Below are positions 8,073 to 16,746 of a stretch of DNA of 64,000 nt, piece after piece. Position 1 is the first letter of the stretch. Every line of letters starts with the position of its first letter. Made by a program: the position numbers and the translations under genes. This stretch comes from UBA1351 sp965140555. Lineage in GTDB: Bacteria > Bacillota > Clostridia > Lachnospirales > Vallitaleaceae. Below the pieces are notes generated by a model. It was not told the origin of the DNA and did not search any database. It saw nothing but the letters and a program-made list of their open reading frames with translations. The stretch is from the NCBI GenBank assembly GCA_965140555.1, contig OZ223260.1:124001-188000 (forward strand), read 5' to 3'.

Positions 8073-9525
8073 ATTATATAAACAGGTTTTTGGCAAAGTG
8101 TATAGCATACGTCTTAAGCTTTTTATTAGTTTTTTGATGATTGGTATACTGACTGCTGTCATCCTATCTATCATTTTTATCTCAACAATCAATCAACTCT
8201 ATGTAACAGAGAAAAAAAGGGAATTATACCGACAGGCAAATACCATTGCAATTAGCTTGGTTACTTCGGGATATTTTGAAGAAGAATCCAATAAACAGTA
8301 TTTGGCAACGATACAAGCCAGTGTTCCGGGTCGAGGATTAGTCCTTGACCGACAGGGTATGGTTTTGTTTGATTCGAATCACCTAGATACAGGTAAATTA
8401 TTTAGCAATAGTGAAACATTGGAGGCGTTAACGGGGGATAGTAGCTATGTCTTTGAAAAGGAAACAAATCGTGGGATAGTAACGGTTCCCATTATGAATG
8501 TGGATTTTGATAGCGTCCTAGGAGCGGTAATAGTAACCGATTCCTTTGATGATATTAGTGATTCTATATCATCGCTTATCGGAACGGTTGTATTGGTAGT
8601 ATTTGGACTTATTCTTGTTATTGCTGTCCTTAGTTACTCTATTAGTGGTTCCTTTAATCGTCCCTTTAGACAACTTATTAATCATATTAAGAAGGTTCGA
8701 GATGGGCATATCGATCAAACAATTAAAATTGCGGGAAATAAAGAAATTGTTGAAATTGCGGATGCCTTCAATCAGATGATTGAGCGTTTGCACAATATTG
8801 AAATGAATCGACAACAATTTGTTGCCAATGTCAGTCATGAACTTAAGACACCGATTAGTTCAGTTAAAGTATTGGCAGAATCACTCATCCATCAACCGGA
8901 TGTTCCCATTGAAATTTATCAAGATTTTATGCAAGATATTAACGAAGAGCTCGATCGTGAGAATAAAATCATTAACGACCTTCTCACATTGGTGACATTA
9001 GATAGAAATGACTATGGATTACGTGTTGAAGAGGTAACCATGAATGATATGGTTGCCGGAATTATGAAACGCTTAAAGCCATTGGCAGATTTGAAACAAA
9101 TTCAATTAGTCTTTGAAAGCCGCCGTATCGTTCAAGCAGAAGTTGATGTTACAAAATTGGACTTGGCAATCTCGAATCTTATAGAGAATGGAATCAAGTA
9201 CAATAAAGAGTATGGATATATTACAGTGGTCGTGGATACAGATTTTAAGGACTGTATTATAAAAATACGAGACACAGGTGAAGGAATTCCTGCCGATAGC
9301 CTTCTTCTCATTTTTCAGAGGTTTTATCGGGTTGATAAGACGCGTTCAAGGGAAACAGGAGGTACCGGCTTAGGGTTGTCTATTGTTCAGAAGACAGTAC
9401 AAATGCATAAAGGGCACATAAGTTGTGAAAGTGAAGTAGGGGAATGGACGGAGTTTACATTAACAATACCGTTAAAACAGCAATGGATTGAACCGGAAGC
9501 GCAGGTGGATGGTTATGAATCTTAA
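8002..9525 (+). CDS. Membrane sensor histidine kinase (PhoR/WalK-like)
   Basis: Two membrane helices (about residues 39-63 and 192-214, counted from the TTG at 8002) flank an extracytoplasmic sensor region. A HAMP domain, a HisKA domain (phospho-acceptor H279 in ANVSHELKTPISS) and a HATPase domain with GTGLGLSIV follow. The start is unsettled. TTG at 8002 would overlap the response regulator by 71 bp, GTG at 8017 has no clear Shine-Dalgarno, and the non-standard ATT at 8059 sits 9 nt behind GGGGAG. The kinase should act on the regulator encoded just upstream. Confidence 0.9.
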   Translation: MRQSLVSLDISIQSGEWVTIINNKLYKQVFGKVYSIRLKLFISFLMIGILTAVILSIIFISTINQLYVTEKKRELYRQANTIAISLVTSGYFEEESNKQYLATIQASVPGRGLVLDRQGMVLFDSNHLDTGKLFSNSETLEALTGDSSYVFEKETNRGIVTVPIMNVDFDSVLGAVIVTDSFDDISDSISSLIGTVVLVVFGLILVIAVLSYSISGSFNRPFRQLINHIKKVRDGHIDQTIKIAGNKEIVEIADAFNQMIERLHNIEMNRQQFVANVSHELKTPISSVKVLAESLIHQPDVPIEIYQDFMQDINEELDRENKIINDLLTLVTLDRNDYGLRVEEVTMNDMVAGIMKRLKPLADLKQIQLVFESRRIVQAEVDVTKLDLAISNLIENGIKYNKEYGYITVVVDTDFKDCIIKIRDTGEGIPADSLLLIFQRFYRVDKTRSRETGGTGLGLSIVQKTVQMHKGHISCESEVGEWTEFTLTIPLKQQWIEPEAQVDGYES

Positions 9526-10462
9526 TCGTAGTTTGAAAGTGTTTATTGGTTTGATTCTATCCCTTTTTATTGCATTTATTATTTTGGGGAGTATGGAAGA
9601 GGTAGAAACATTTCGCTATGATGATACAGATGAAGAGGCGATTTATTTGTATAATCCTCAAACGGCTTCTTTAGAACAGATTGTGTTGTATTTAGATAGC
9701 ATAATTGATACAGAAAACAAACGGGAAATCGTTGATTATGTATTAAGTCTATTATATAAAGGCGTGCGAAGTTCGGACTATGAACCAACGATACCGTCTG
9801 AATCCAGTGTTAACTATTTTGTTGTTGATGGGAGAAATGTTATTTTTAATTTAAATAGGGATGTTTACGCACTGGATAAAGAGAAACGCTTGATAATGCT
9901 TTCATCTATTGTAGCCAGTCTTGTATCCTTTGATTCGATAACGAGTGTTGAATTCTATGTTGAAGGAATGGCTATGACAGATGATATGGGTCAATCTATT
10001 GGAAAGTTGTCTAAGCAAGATGTGATTATGAGTTATGATACAATAGAACAGATGGAGTCTACAAATGAATGGATGGTATATTTGCCTACAGAAAGTGGCA
10101 AGAATTTGGAGCGTCAATCTGTTCTTCTCACATCGAGACATTACGAAAAACCGGAAGAAGTCTTGCTAAACTATTTATTATTTCAAGATGATCGCCCTAT
10201 CTTTGGTGAAAAAACAACACTTATCGATGTGTATACGGTTAATGGAATTTGTTTTGTGGATATGGATGAGAGTTTTCAAAGGATACCTCTACCTGAGGGA
10301 ATCAGTGAACGTATAGCTATCTATTCTATAGTGAATTCATTAAGTGAGTTGGAAGATATTGACTATGTACAGTTTATGATCGATGGTGAAATTGTCGAAA
10401 CCTTTCATGGAACTCTGTCTTTGAATCGTTTATTGGAGATGAACTATGTATTGGTAGAATAA
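9515..10462 (+). CDS. GerMN-domain membrane-anchored protein
   Basis: The 315-residue protein has one N-terminal membrane helix (after MNLNRSLK) followed by an extracytoplasmic region that looks like two GerMN-type repeats. Supporting segments are YFVVDGRNVIFNLNRDVYALD and, in the second half, VNGICFVDMDESFQ with RIAIYSIVNSLSEL. GerMN domains occur in sporulation and germination proteins and in lipoproteins coupled to two-component systems. No lipobox Cys is visible. The ATG at 9515 overlaps the kinase stop and has AGGTGG 6 nt upstream. A sensory or accessory role for the adjoining kinase is inference. Confidence 0.75.
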   Translation: MNLNRSLKVFIGLILSLFIAFIILGSMEEVETFRYDDTDEEAIYLYNPQTASLEQIVLYLDSIIDTENKREIVDYVLSLLYKGVRSSDYEPTIPSESSVNYFVVDGRNVIFNLNRDVYALDKEKRLIMLSSIVASLVSFDSITSVEFYVEGMAMTDDMGQSIGKLSKQDVIMSYDTIEQMESTNEWMVYLPTESGKNLERQSVLLTSRHYEKPEEVLLNYLLFQDDRPIFGEKTTLIDVYTVNGICFVDMDESFQRIPLPEGISERIAIYSIVNSLSELEDIDYVQFMIDGEIVETFHGTLSLNRLLEMNYVLVE

Positions 10463-10480
10463 CAAGGGGAGTTGAGTCGG

Positions 10481-11893
10481 TTGTCTACAAAAGGCAAGAG
10501 AGGCCTTGGACTTGGTATTATTTTATTAATCCTATTACGTATTTTCTGTGATTATGTTGCTTTCCATGAGTCCCATACGCAGTTGAATTCTTTGGATAAA
10601 GTTCAGATTCAAGGAATTATAAGTGAAGCGTATATAGATGATTATGATCGTCGAATATATAAAGTCAGAGCCGTGGCAATTAATGGTCTTCCTGTCTTTG
10701 GAAAGCGATATAGCCTGCGTATGATTGATAAGGCCGATTCTCTTCAAAAGCCGGGTCAACTAATAAAAGTTGAGGGTAAGATTAAAAGGAAAGAGTTATT
10801 GTATAATGATGGAATGAAAGAAGAAGCTAATGTTCAATATGCCTATCGCCAACTAGGTACAATAGTCATACAGTCACTGAAGCAATCAAAGACCGATGAA
10901 ATACTGGTGGAAGGATATAGTTCGTATATTCAATTTGTGAGTAAGTACCACGAAGAAATTACAGATCGCTGGGAAACAATCTTGCCTTCTTTCGATAGAA
11001 ACCTATTGGATGCTTTGTTTTTTGGGAATCGAAGCCATATAGATAGAGGATTTACAGAAGGGTTGAAAAAAGGGGGAATTATTCATGTCTTTGCAGTTTC
11101 GGGTATGCATATTGGCATGCTTTATTTAGTTCTGGGTTATTTGAGTCGTTGTATACCTGGAAAACCATTTGTTCAAGCATCTTTTGTGGCCTTAGCTTTA
11201 GGGGGATATATTTTATTTATTGGATGCCCGGTCAGTGCCTTTCGAGCGGTAGTAATGTGTTATGGTGTTCTTTATGGAAAATATAGTTTGCGACCGAGTA
11301 GTGTGCAACGAAGTTTATGTTTGGCAGCAGGGGTGAGTCTTCATCTTTTTCCGGAGAGTCTATATTCAGTCTCATTTTGGCTATCCTTTGTTTCAGTCAT
11401 TGCAATAATAGAATTCTATCCATTAGGAGTGGAACTTCTCGTTCCCCAAAAGAACAGGCGCAGGCTAGGAATGCAATGTTTGGTGTGGTCAATTCAAACG
11501 CTCCTATTGAGTGCTTGTGTCTTACTACTTACGACACCTATACTAATCTGTTTTTTTGGTGAGGTTAGTTTTAACGGACTTTTATTAAATATTATAGTAT
11601 TGCCTGTTATTCCGATACTGTTCTGGTGTGGCTTGTCTATGACGATTATGTTATATATAGCGCCTCACATAGCCATACTTATGGCGCCTGTAGTGCGACT
11701 ATTGAGCTATTATTTTCAATGGATGAGTATTGCAGGTAGATCGCTGCCCTTTAGCTTGTACACAATGCCGTGGTCATGGATCGGACTAGCAATCTACTAT
11801 TTGATGATTATGTTTAGCTATTTTTGGATTAAAGAGAAGACAAAGGAGAGGCGACAGATGAAGAAAGAGGTGGAGGATGCAATTCGGATATAG
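10481..11893 (+). CDS. comEC: ComEC/Rec2 DNA-uptake channel, membrane (Competence) part only
   Basis: The ~470-residue protein has an N-terminal helix, a DUF4131-like domain and the multi-helix Competence domain (HVFAVSGMHIGMLY, then FRAVVMCYGVLYGKYSLRPS). It would transport single-stranded DNA across the cytoplasmic membrane. The usual C-terminal metallo-beta-lactamase-like domain is absent and is encoded by the next gene, which overlaps by 17 bp in another frame. I place the start at the TTG at 10481, 9 nt after GGGGAG. The TTG at 10472 abuts the ribosome site. Confidence 0.88.
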   Translation: MSTKGKRGLGLGIILLILLRIFCDYVAFHESHTQLNSLDKVQIQGIISEAYIDDYDRRIYKVRAVAINGLPVFGKRYSLRMIDKADSLQKPGQLIKVEGKIKRKELLYNDGMKEEANVQYAYRQLGTIVIQSLKQSKTDEILVEGYSSYIQFVSKYHEEITDRWETILPSFDRNLLDALFFGNRSHIDRGFTEGLKKGGIIHVFAVSGMHIGMLYLVLGYLSRCIPGKPFVQASFVALALGGYILFIGCPVSAFRAVVMCYGVLYGKYSLRPSSVQRSLCLAAGVSLHLFPESLYSVSFWLSFVSVIAIIEFYPLGVELLVPQKNRRRLGMQCLVWSIQTLLLSACVLLLTTPILICFFGEVSFNGLLLNIIVLPVIPILFWCGLSMTIMLYIAPHIAILMAPVVRLLSYYFQWMSIAGRSLPFSLYTMPWSWIGLAIYYLMIMFSYFWIKEKTKERRQMKKEVEDAIRI

Positions 11894-12806
11894 GTTGGAT
11901 GATGAGAAGAGAGAGGCGAAAATTAGACGGTATATCGCGTTTATCCTTATAGGTCTGAGTCTGTCCTGGTTAGGAATTCATATAGTAAGAAGTGAGCAAC
12001 CACCGACGTGTTATATGCTTGATGTAGGGCAAGGGGATAGTAGTGTTATTACTTACGGGCATAAAGCATGGCTTATCGATGGGGGTGGATTGAGAAATAA
12101 AGAAGGGGATAATGTAGGTGTAAATGTTCTTCTTCCTTTTCTTTCATCTCAAGGCATTCGTGAGATTGAGGGGGCTTTTATCAGTCATTTTCATTATGAC
12201 CATGTGAAGGGATTACTGGAAGTCGGAGAGCGCATCCCTATTCGTCAGCTCTATATCAACAGTGAAAAAATGGATTTTTTTGATGAAAATTCCAATGCAT
12301 ATTTGGAAAATGACGGTTATGAGATGATGCAGCAGGTGAAGCAATGGGCGGGGGCACACAAAATTCCTATCTGTGGAATGAAACATGGGGATTGCTTGAA
12401 ATATAAAGAAATGCAGTTGACTTGTGTCACCCCGAGTGCTAAGGTAGTGGATGAGATTAATGAAAATAATCATTCTATGATTGTGCAACTTTCGATTTTT
12501 AATACATCTATGCTGTTTACCGGGGATATGGAAAATGAGGAAGAGGCAGTAGGAAATTTTACAGATATTGATATATTAAAGGTGGCTCATCATGGATCAT
12601 CGACTTCTACAACACTGGATTTCTTGGATAAGACACAACCGGAATTAGCGTTAATCAGTGTGGGTAGGAATACATACGGTCATCCGTCGCCTGATATAAT
12701 ACGGCGATTAGAGGATAGAAATATTACAACCTATTCAACAAAGGACTATGGTATGTTAAAAATCACATTCACTAAAAAAGGGTATCAGTTGAGACCCTAT
12801 AAATGA
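11877..12806 (+). CDS. ComEC-type metallo-beta-lactamase domain protein (separate ComEC C-terminal part)
   Basis: The 309-residue protein has one N-terminal membrane helix (residues ~20-38) and then the metallo-hydrolase domain of ComEC: CYMLDVGQGDSSVI, ISHFHYDHVKG, LFTGDMENEE and VAHHGSSTST. In most Firmicutes this domain is fused to the ComEC channel, where it is thought to degrade the non-transported strand. Here it is a separate gene with an ATG inside the end of comEC and AAAGAGG 6 nt upstream, which suggests translational coupling. A sequencing frameshift is possible, but the good start site argues for a genuine split. Confidence 0.85.
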   Translation: MQFGYRLDDEKREAKIRRYIAFILIGLSLSWLGIHIVRSEQPPTCYMLDVGQGDSSVITYGHKAWLIDGGGLRNKEGDNVGVNVLLPFLSSQGIREIEGAFISHFHYDHVKGLLEVGERIPIRQLYINSEKMDFFDENSNAYLENDGYEMMQQVKQWAGAHKIPICGMKHGDCLKYKEMQLTCVTPSAKVVDEINENNHSMIVQLSIFNTSMLFTGDMENEEEAVGNFTDIDILKVAHHGSSTSTTLDFLDKTQPELALISVGRNTYGHPSPDIIRRLEDRNITTYSTKDYGMLKITFTKKGYQLRPYK

Positions 12807-12815
12807 GGTTATATA

Positions 12816-13826
12816 ATGAAAGAGTTAAATCATCAAATTGAACAAAAAAACTTCGCATCGGTATATCTATTTACGGGAGAAGAAGCTTATATGATTGACT
12901 TCTATACACAACGTATCATCAAAGAAATATTTGACGGACAGGATGCGATGATGAATTTAGATACCTTTGACCGAGAGACAAAGGATATTCAAGGGGTACT
13001 CGATAGCATGGAAACCTTACCTTTTTTTGCTCCAAAACGTATTGTTGTTTTGAAGGGAATGGGATTATTCGAGACAAAGAATAAGAGTAAGGCTGAAGCG
13101 ATTTTGAATCAGCTTCAACGAACAAAAGAAACGACGATATGTATCATCATTGAAGATAAAGCGGATAAACGGGGAAAATTGTATAAGTATATAGCGAAAG
13201 AGGGCTATAGCCATGATTTTGAATATTTGGAAGAACGAGAATTAGTTCGTTTTATTGCAAGGCGGTTAAAACGAAGTGGCAAGAAAATTGGGCAAAGCAC
13301 GGCGACATATTTTATCCAAACGGTGGGATATGAGTTGAATCATGTCGTCAAAGAAATTGATAAACTTATTGACTATTGTATGCATGAGGAGATTATTGAA
13401 ATACCGGATATTCAAGAGGTATGTACCGTGCATCTAGAGTCGCGTATTTTTGCTTTAGTGGATGCCATTGGTATGAAAAACAGAGAAGAAGCACTTCGGT
13501 TATATCAAGATATGATGGCCTTAAGAGAGCCGGAAACACGTATATTGTTCATGATATCTCGTCAATTGTCCCTAATCTATCAGGCGAAAATACTGGCCAA
13601 TCAACGTCAAAGTAGTCAGCAGATGGCAAAAGAACTAAAAGTTCCGGGTTTTGTTGCCAACAAACTAGTACAACAAAGTCGTCATTTTGGTACAGAAGAT
13701 TTAGAAAAGGCATTGAGCGACTTGCTTGATGCAGAATATGCTTTTAAAAGTGGAGGATTAGAACTGAAAACATCTATAGAATTGTTGATTTTGCAATTGA
13801 CAGCAGTTGCAGGAGTTACAGCTTAA
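12816..13826 (+). CDS. holA: DNA polymerase III subunit delta
   Basis: The 336-residue clamp-loader subunit is recognised by its N-terminal VYLFTGEEAYMIDFY segment, a degenerate AAA+ region (MMNLDTFDRE, METLPFFAPKRIVVLKG) and the C-terminal collar domain (LVDAIGMKNREEALRLYQDM). It binds and opens the sliding clamp during replication. It starts 9 bp after the ComEC hydrolase gene, an arrangement (comEC-holA-rpsT) that is common in Firmicutes. Confidence 0.93.
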   Translation: MKELNHQIEQKNFASVYLFTGEEAYMIDFYTQRIIKEIFDGQDAMMNLDTFDRETKDIQGVLDSMETLPFFAPKRIVVLKGMGLFETKNKSKAEAILNQLQRTKETTICIIIEDKADKRGKLYKYIAKEGYSHDFEYLEERELVRFIARRLKRSGKKIGQSTATYFIQTVGYELNHVVKEIDKLIDYCMHEEIIEIPDIQEVCTVHLESRIFALVDAIGMKNREEALRLYQDMMALREPETRILFMISRQLSLIYQAKILANQRQSSQQMAKELKVPGFVANKLVQQSRHFGTEDLEKALSDLLDAEYAFKSGGLELKTSIELLILQLTAVAGVTA

Positions 13827-13890
13827 GAAAGATCATAATAATCTGGAGAATAGAGAGGAATAGTACTTTTCAAGTAGTCATTACAATATA

Positions 13891-13925
13891 AAAAAGCACC
13901 GCCTAGCGGTGCTCATATTTTTTAG
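13891..13925. terminator. Bidirectional terminator between holA and rpsT
   Basis: The sequence AGCACCGC-CTA-GCGGTGCT (13895-13913) forms a perfect 8-bp stem. An A-run precedes it and a T-run follows it, so it can terminate both the + strand holA operon and the - strand rpsT transcript. Confidence 0.85.
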
Positions 13926-13926
13926 T

Positions 13927-14190
13927 CTATTCCATAGAATTAACAGCTTTAGTAAGTCTTGAAATCTTTCTAGCAGCTGTGTTTTTGTGGAAAATTCCTT
14001 TGTTCATAGCGCTTGAAATTTCTTTGATAGCAACTTGAAGTTGACTTGTTGCTGTTGCTTTATCGTTAGATTCGATAGCAACTTCAACTTTTTTGATCGT
14101 AGATTTCACGCGAGATTTAATACTCTTATTACGCATTGCACGAACTTCACTTGTTTTAATTCTTTTTTTAGCTGATTTAATATTTGCCAC
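13927..14190 (-). CDS. rpsT: 30S ribosomal protein S20
   Basis: The 87-residue basic protein begins (M)ANIKSAKKRIKTSEVR and ends with the typical ISRLTKAVNS. It binds 16S rRNA in the body of the small subunit. The start is the GTG at 14190, preceded by GGAGGTGA. The longer open frame to 14286 has no family similarity upstream. The gene is convergent with holA and has a leader of ~115 nt. Confidence 0.95.
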   Translation of the reverse strand: MANIKSAKKRIKTSEVRAMRNKSIKSRVKSTIKKVEVAIESNDKATATSQLQVAIKEISSAMNKGIFHKNTAARKISRLTKAVNSME

Positions 14191-14306
14191 TTGTTTCACC
14201 TCCATACGAATCGTATTATTGTATTGTACAAATAGAGGGTGAGTACAATATAATAATTGCAAGTATCTTGTGGGGTAGATACTCACACGTAATCATTATT
14301 ACATAC
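14191..14306 (-). promoter_or_regulatory. Structured 5' leader of rpsT (candidate S20 autoregulatory leader)
   Basis: If transcription starts ~7 nt after the -10 box at 14313, the rpsT leader is about 115 nt. It contains a small hairpin (AGTATC/GATACT) and then a 15-bp inverted repeat with one mismatch (14215-14229 and 14243-14257, 13-nt loop) that ends ~20 nt before the Shine-Dalgarno. E. coli S20 is known to be autoregulated at translation. Regulation here is inference. Confidence 0.5.
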
Positions 14307-14312
14307 CTTAAT

Positions 14313-14341
14313 ATTTTAATTGAAGTTTCAGGCAAAGTCAA
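14313..14341 (-). promoter_or_regulatory. SigA-type promoter of rpsT
   Basis: On the minus strand TTGACT (14341-14336) and TAAAAT (14318-14313) are separated by 17 bp. The divergent relQ promoter begins 39 bp away. Confidence 0.65.
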
Positions 14342-14379
14342 TACATATTTTTAAAAAAACAGGAATACGATGAACTTTA

Positions 14380-14408
14380 TTGAAAGAAGTAAGTGCATAT
14401 GATAAAAT
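14380..14408 (+). promoter_or_regulatory. SigA-type promoter of relQ
   Basis: TTGAAA (14380-14385) and TAAAAT (14403-14408) are separated by 17 bp, 31 bp upstream of the relQ ATG. Confidence 0.65.
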
Positions 14409-14439
14409 GTAAGTAAGATTATGAATTGGAGAAGAGCAG

Positions 14440-15243
14440 ATGCAAACCTATAGATGGCGTGAAACTTTAATACCTTATGAACAGGCAGTCAATGAACTGG
14501 TTGTTAAATTCGAGAGTATCGTGAAGGAAAATCGACGCCTTGGAAAGTACTCACCCATCGAATTTGTCACCGGTCGTGTTAAGAAGATTTCAAGTATACT
14601 TGAGAAAGCCAAAAAAAAAGAAATTATACTATCAAACATAGAAAACGAAATTGAGGATATAGCAGGTATTCGTATTATATGCCAATTTGTTGAAGATATT
14701 GATCGTGTTGTTGAAATCATTCGAACACGAAGTGATATGCAAGTAAAGTACGAGAAAGATTATATTAACAACAGTAAACAAAGTGGGTATAGGAGTTATC
14801 ATATAATTGTTTACTATCAAGTACATACGGCAATTGGAGAGAAGCAGATTCAAGCAGAGATTCAGATACGGACATTAGCTATGAATTTTTGGGCAACCAT
14901 TGAGCACTCTTTGCTTTATAAGTACGGACAAAATATACCGAGTTCTATAAAAAAGCGGTTGATTCGTTCAGCAGAAGCGGCCTATATGTTGGATCAAGAG
15001 ATGTCGAAGATACGAGATGAAATTATGGATGCACAGGATGCTTTTCAGTATAAGTCGAATATTATTGCAGATATTTTGAATAATATTCAAAATATTCGTC
15101 AAGCATTATCGGATCCTGAAGAAGTGGAACAGATTCAAAAAGAATTCTATCAGTTATGGGATGAAGGTAATTTGGATAAGCTAATTTCCTTTAATCGGCG
15201 ATTGGATTTGATTGCTGAAAATCACAGAGCACAAAGTTTATAA
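14440..15243 (+). CDS. relQ: Small alarmone synthetase (RelQ/SasB-type GTP pyrophosphokinase)
   Basis: The 267-residue protein has only the synthetase domain of RelA/SpoT enzymes. Motifs seen include PIEFVTGRVKKISSILEKA, EIEDIAGIRIICQFV, SGYRSYH and EIQIRTLAMNFWATIEHS, which are very close to B. subtilis YjbM (RelQ). It transfers pyrophosphate from ATP to GTP or GDP to make (p)ppGpp and lacks hydrolase and ACT/TGS domains. It is longer than YjbM (211) because of a helical C-terminal extension. The gene is probably transcribed alone: it has its own promoter and a hairpin follows its stop. Confidence 0.93.
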   Translation: MQTYRWRETLIPYEQAVNELVVKFESIVKENRRLGKYSPIEFVTGRVKKISSILEKAKKKEIILSNIENEIEDIAGIRIICQFVEDIDRVVEIIRTRSDMQVKYEKDYINNSKQSGYRSYHIIVYYQVHTAIGEKQIQAEIQIRTLAMNFWATIEHSLLYKYGQNIPSSIKKRLIRSAEAAYMLDQEMSKIRDEIMDAQDAFQYKSNIIADILNNIQNIRQALSDPEEVEQIQKEFYQLWDEGNLDKLISFNRRLDLIAENHRAQSL

Positions 15244-15266
15244 ACCAATGGCATGCCATTGGTTTT
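15242..15266 (+). terminator. Hairpin terminator after relQ
   Basis: AAACCAATGG-CATG-CCATTGGTTT forms a perfect 10-bp stem that begins inside the relQ stop codon and is followed by only one more T. The short U-tract makes this a moderate terminator. Confidence 0.6.
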
Positions 15267-15298
15267 ACCATGTACAGGAAGTAATAGGAAGGTAATAT

Positions 15299-16021
15299 AT
15301 GCGATTAGATAAATTGTTGGCCAATCAAGGCTTTGGAACACGTAGTGAAGTGGGTAAAGCAATTAGCAAAGGGTTTGTTACGGTGAATGGTCAGGTTATT
15401 CGAGTGAAGGACACAAAAGTTGATCCGGACAAGGATAGAGTGCTGTTTGGTCAAGAAACAGTGAATTATACACCGGATGTGTACATACATTTTTATAAAC
15501 CAAAAGGGTGTATTAGTGCGACAGATGATAAACGTCATGAGACAGTATTGGATTATATCGATCATCCAATGAGTCGTCAGTTGTTTCCTGTGGGACGATT
15601 GGATATTGATACAACAGGATTACTTATTATTACCAATAACGGACAACTTGCTCATAACATGCTTTCGCCGAAGAAACATGTCCAGAAAGTCTATGAAGCC
15701 GTCGTTTCAGGAAATGTGTCAGCGACTGCTACTGGTGTATTCAAAGAAGGCGTCATTATTGACGATGGTTATCGTACACATCCGTCTATTCTTCAAATTA
15801 CGGATTACAATGAAAGCGACGATACGACAGCTGTTCGTTTAACCATTGATGAAGGTAAGTTTCATCAAGTAAAACGAATGTTTGAAGCGATAGGTCATAC
15901 TGTGTTACAGTTACATCGTGCTGAAATGGGTCCCATACAATTAGATAAAACCCTGTCCCCGGGAGAGTATCGATTAATGAATGAGAAAGAAATGAACGAA
16001 CTTCTTCCGTTTTTGGGGTAA
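15299..16021 (+). CDS. RsuA/RluB-family 16S/23S rRNA pseudouridine synthase
   Basis: The 240-residue protein has an N-terminal S4 RNA-binding domain (MRLDKLLANQGFGTRSEV) and the pseudouridine synthase catalytic motif GRLDIDTTGLLIITNNG with the nucleophilic Asp. Later motifs are EGKFHQVKRMF and LHRAEMGPI. The overall form is closest to RsuA-type enzymes, which modify 16S rRNA at a site equivalent to U516. RluB-type specificity cannot be excluded by eye. Confidence 0.9.
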   Translation: MRLDKLLANQGFGTRSEVGKAISKGFVTVNGQVIRVKDTKVDPDKDRVLFGQETVNYTPDVYIHFYKPKGCISATDDKRHETVLDYIDHPMSRQLFPVGRLDIDTTGLLIITNNGQLAHNMLSPKKHVQKVYEAVVSGNVSATATGVFKEGVIIDDGYRTHPSILQITDYNESDDTTAVRLTIDEGKFHQVKRMFEAIGHTVLQLHRAEMGPIQLDKTLSPGEYRLMNEKEMNELLPFLG

Positions 16022-16065
16022 AAGGAAAGACATGCAGTGTATAAGTTGGCAGAAAGAGGTTCTAT

Positions 16066-16746
16066 ATGTTTAGAGACGTAGATGCAGTTATTTTTGATAT
16101 GGACGGAACGTTAATTGACTCCATGTGGTTATGGAAAAGTATTGATATAGATTATCTGGGACGATTTGGTTTGGAATGTCCGGATGATTTGCAGGATGCA
16201 ATAGAAGGGATGAGTTTTTCTCAGACAGCGCATTATTTTAAAGATAGATTTTCATTAACGGATCCGGTTGAGGTCATCAAAGATGACTGGAATAAGATGG
16301 CAACCGAGTATTATATGAAGGAAGTTACATTGAAAGACTATGTGCCGGAATTCATTCAAGAATTAATGGACAGAGGAATTAAAATTGGAATGGGTACAAG
16401 TAACTCTAAGGAATTGGCCACGATGATTTTACAGCGCTTCGGTATTCTGGATATGTTTGAGTCCGTGCGAACATCTTGTGAGGTAGAATCGGGAAAGCCG
16501 TCGCCGGATATTTTCCTGAAAGTTGCAAAGGACTTAGGGGTTGATCCTTCCAGGTGTATTGTATTTGAAGATGTACCTAATGGTCTTTTGGCGGCAAAAC
16601 GTGCCGGTATGCGAGCCATTGCAGTAGAAGATGATTTTTCACTGCGGATGAAAGAACAAAAGCATGCCTTAGCAGATTACTATATTATTGATTATACAGA
16701 GGCGTTGACGTCTCTATCGAAAGGAACTAAGATTGAACATGAATAA
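16066..16746 (+). CDS. HAD-superfamily phosphatase, beta-phosphoglucomutase-like
   Basis: The 226-residue protein contains the four HAD motifs: the nucleophile in IFDMDGTLIDSMWLW, the Thr/Ser motif in GMGTSNSK, a Lys in ESGKPSPDIFLK and acidic residues in VFEDVPNGLLAAKRAGM. An inserted helical cap after motif I places it in the subfamily that includes beta-phosphoglucomutases and many sugar-phosphate phosphatases. The substrate cannot be told. Its end overlaps the following radical-SAM gene, so the two are cotranscribed. Confidence 0.88.
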   Translation: MFRDVDAVIFDMDGTLIDSMWLWKSIDIDYLGRFGLECPDDLQDAIEGMSFSQTAHYFKDRFSLTDPVEVIKDDWNKMATEYYMKEVTLKDYVPEFIQELMDRGIKIGMGTSNSKELATMILQRFGILDMFESVRTSCEVESGKPSPDIFLKVAKDLGVDPSRCIVFEDVPNGLLAAKRAGMRAIAVEDDFSLRMKEQKHALADYYIIDYTEALTSLSKGTKIEHE

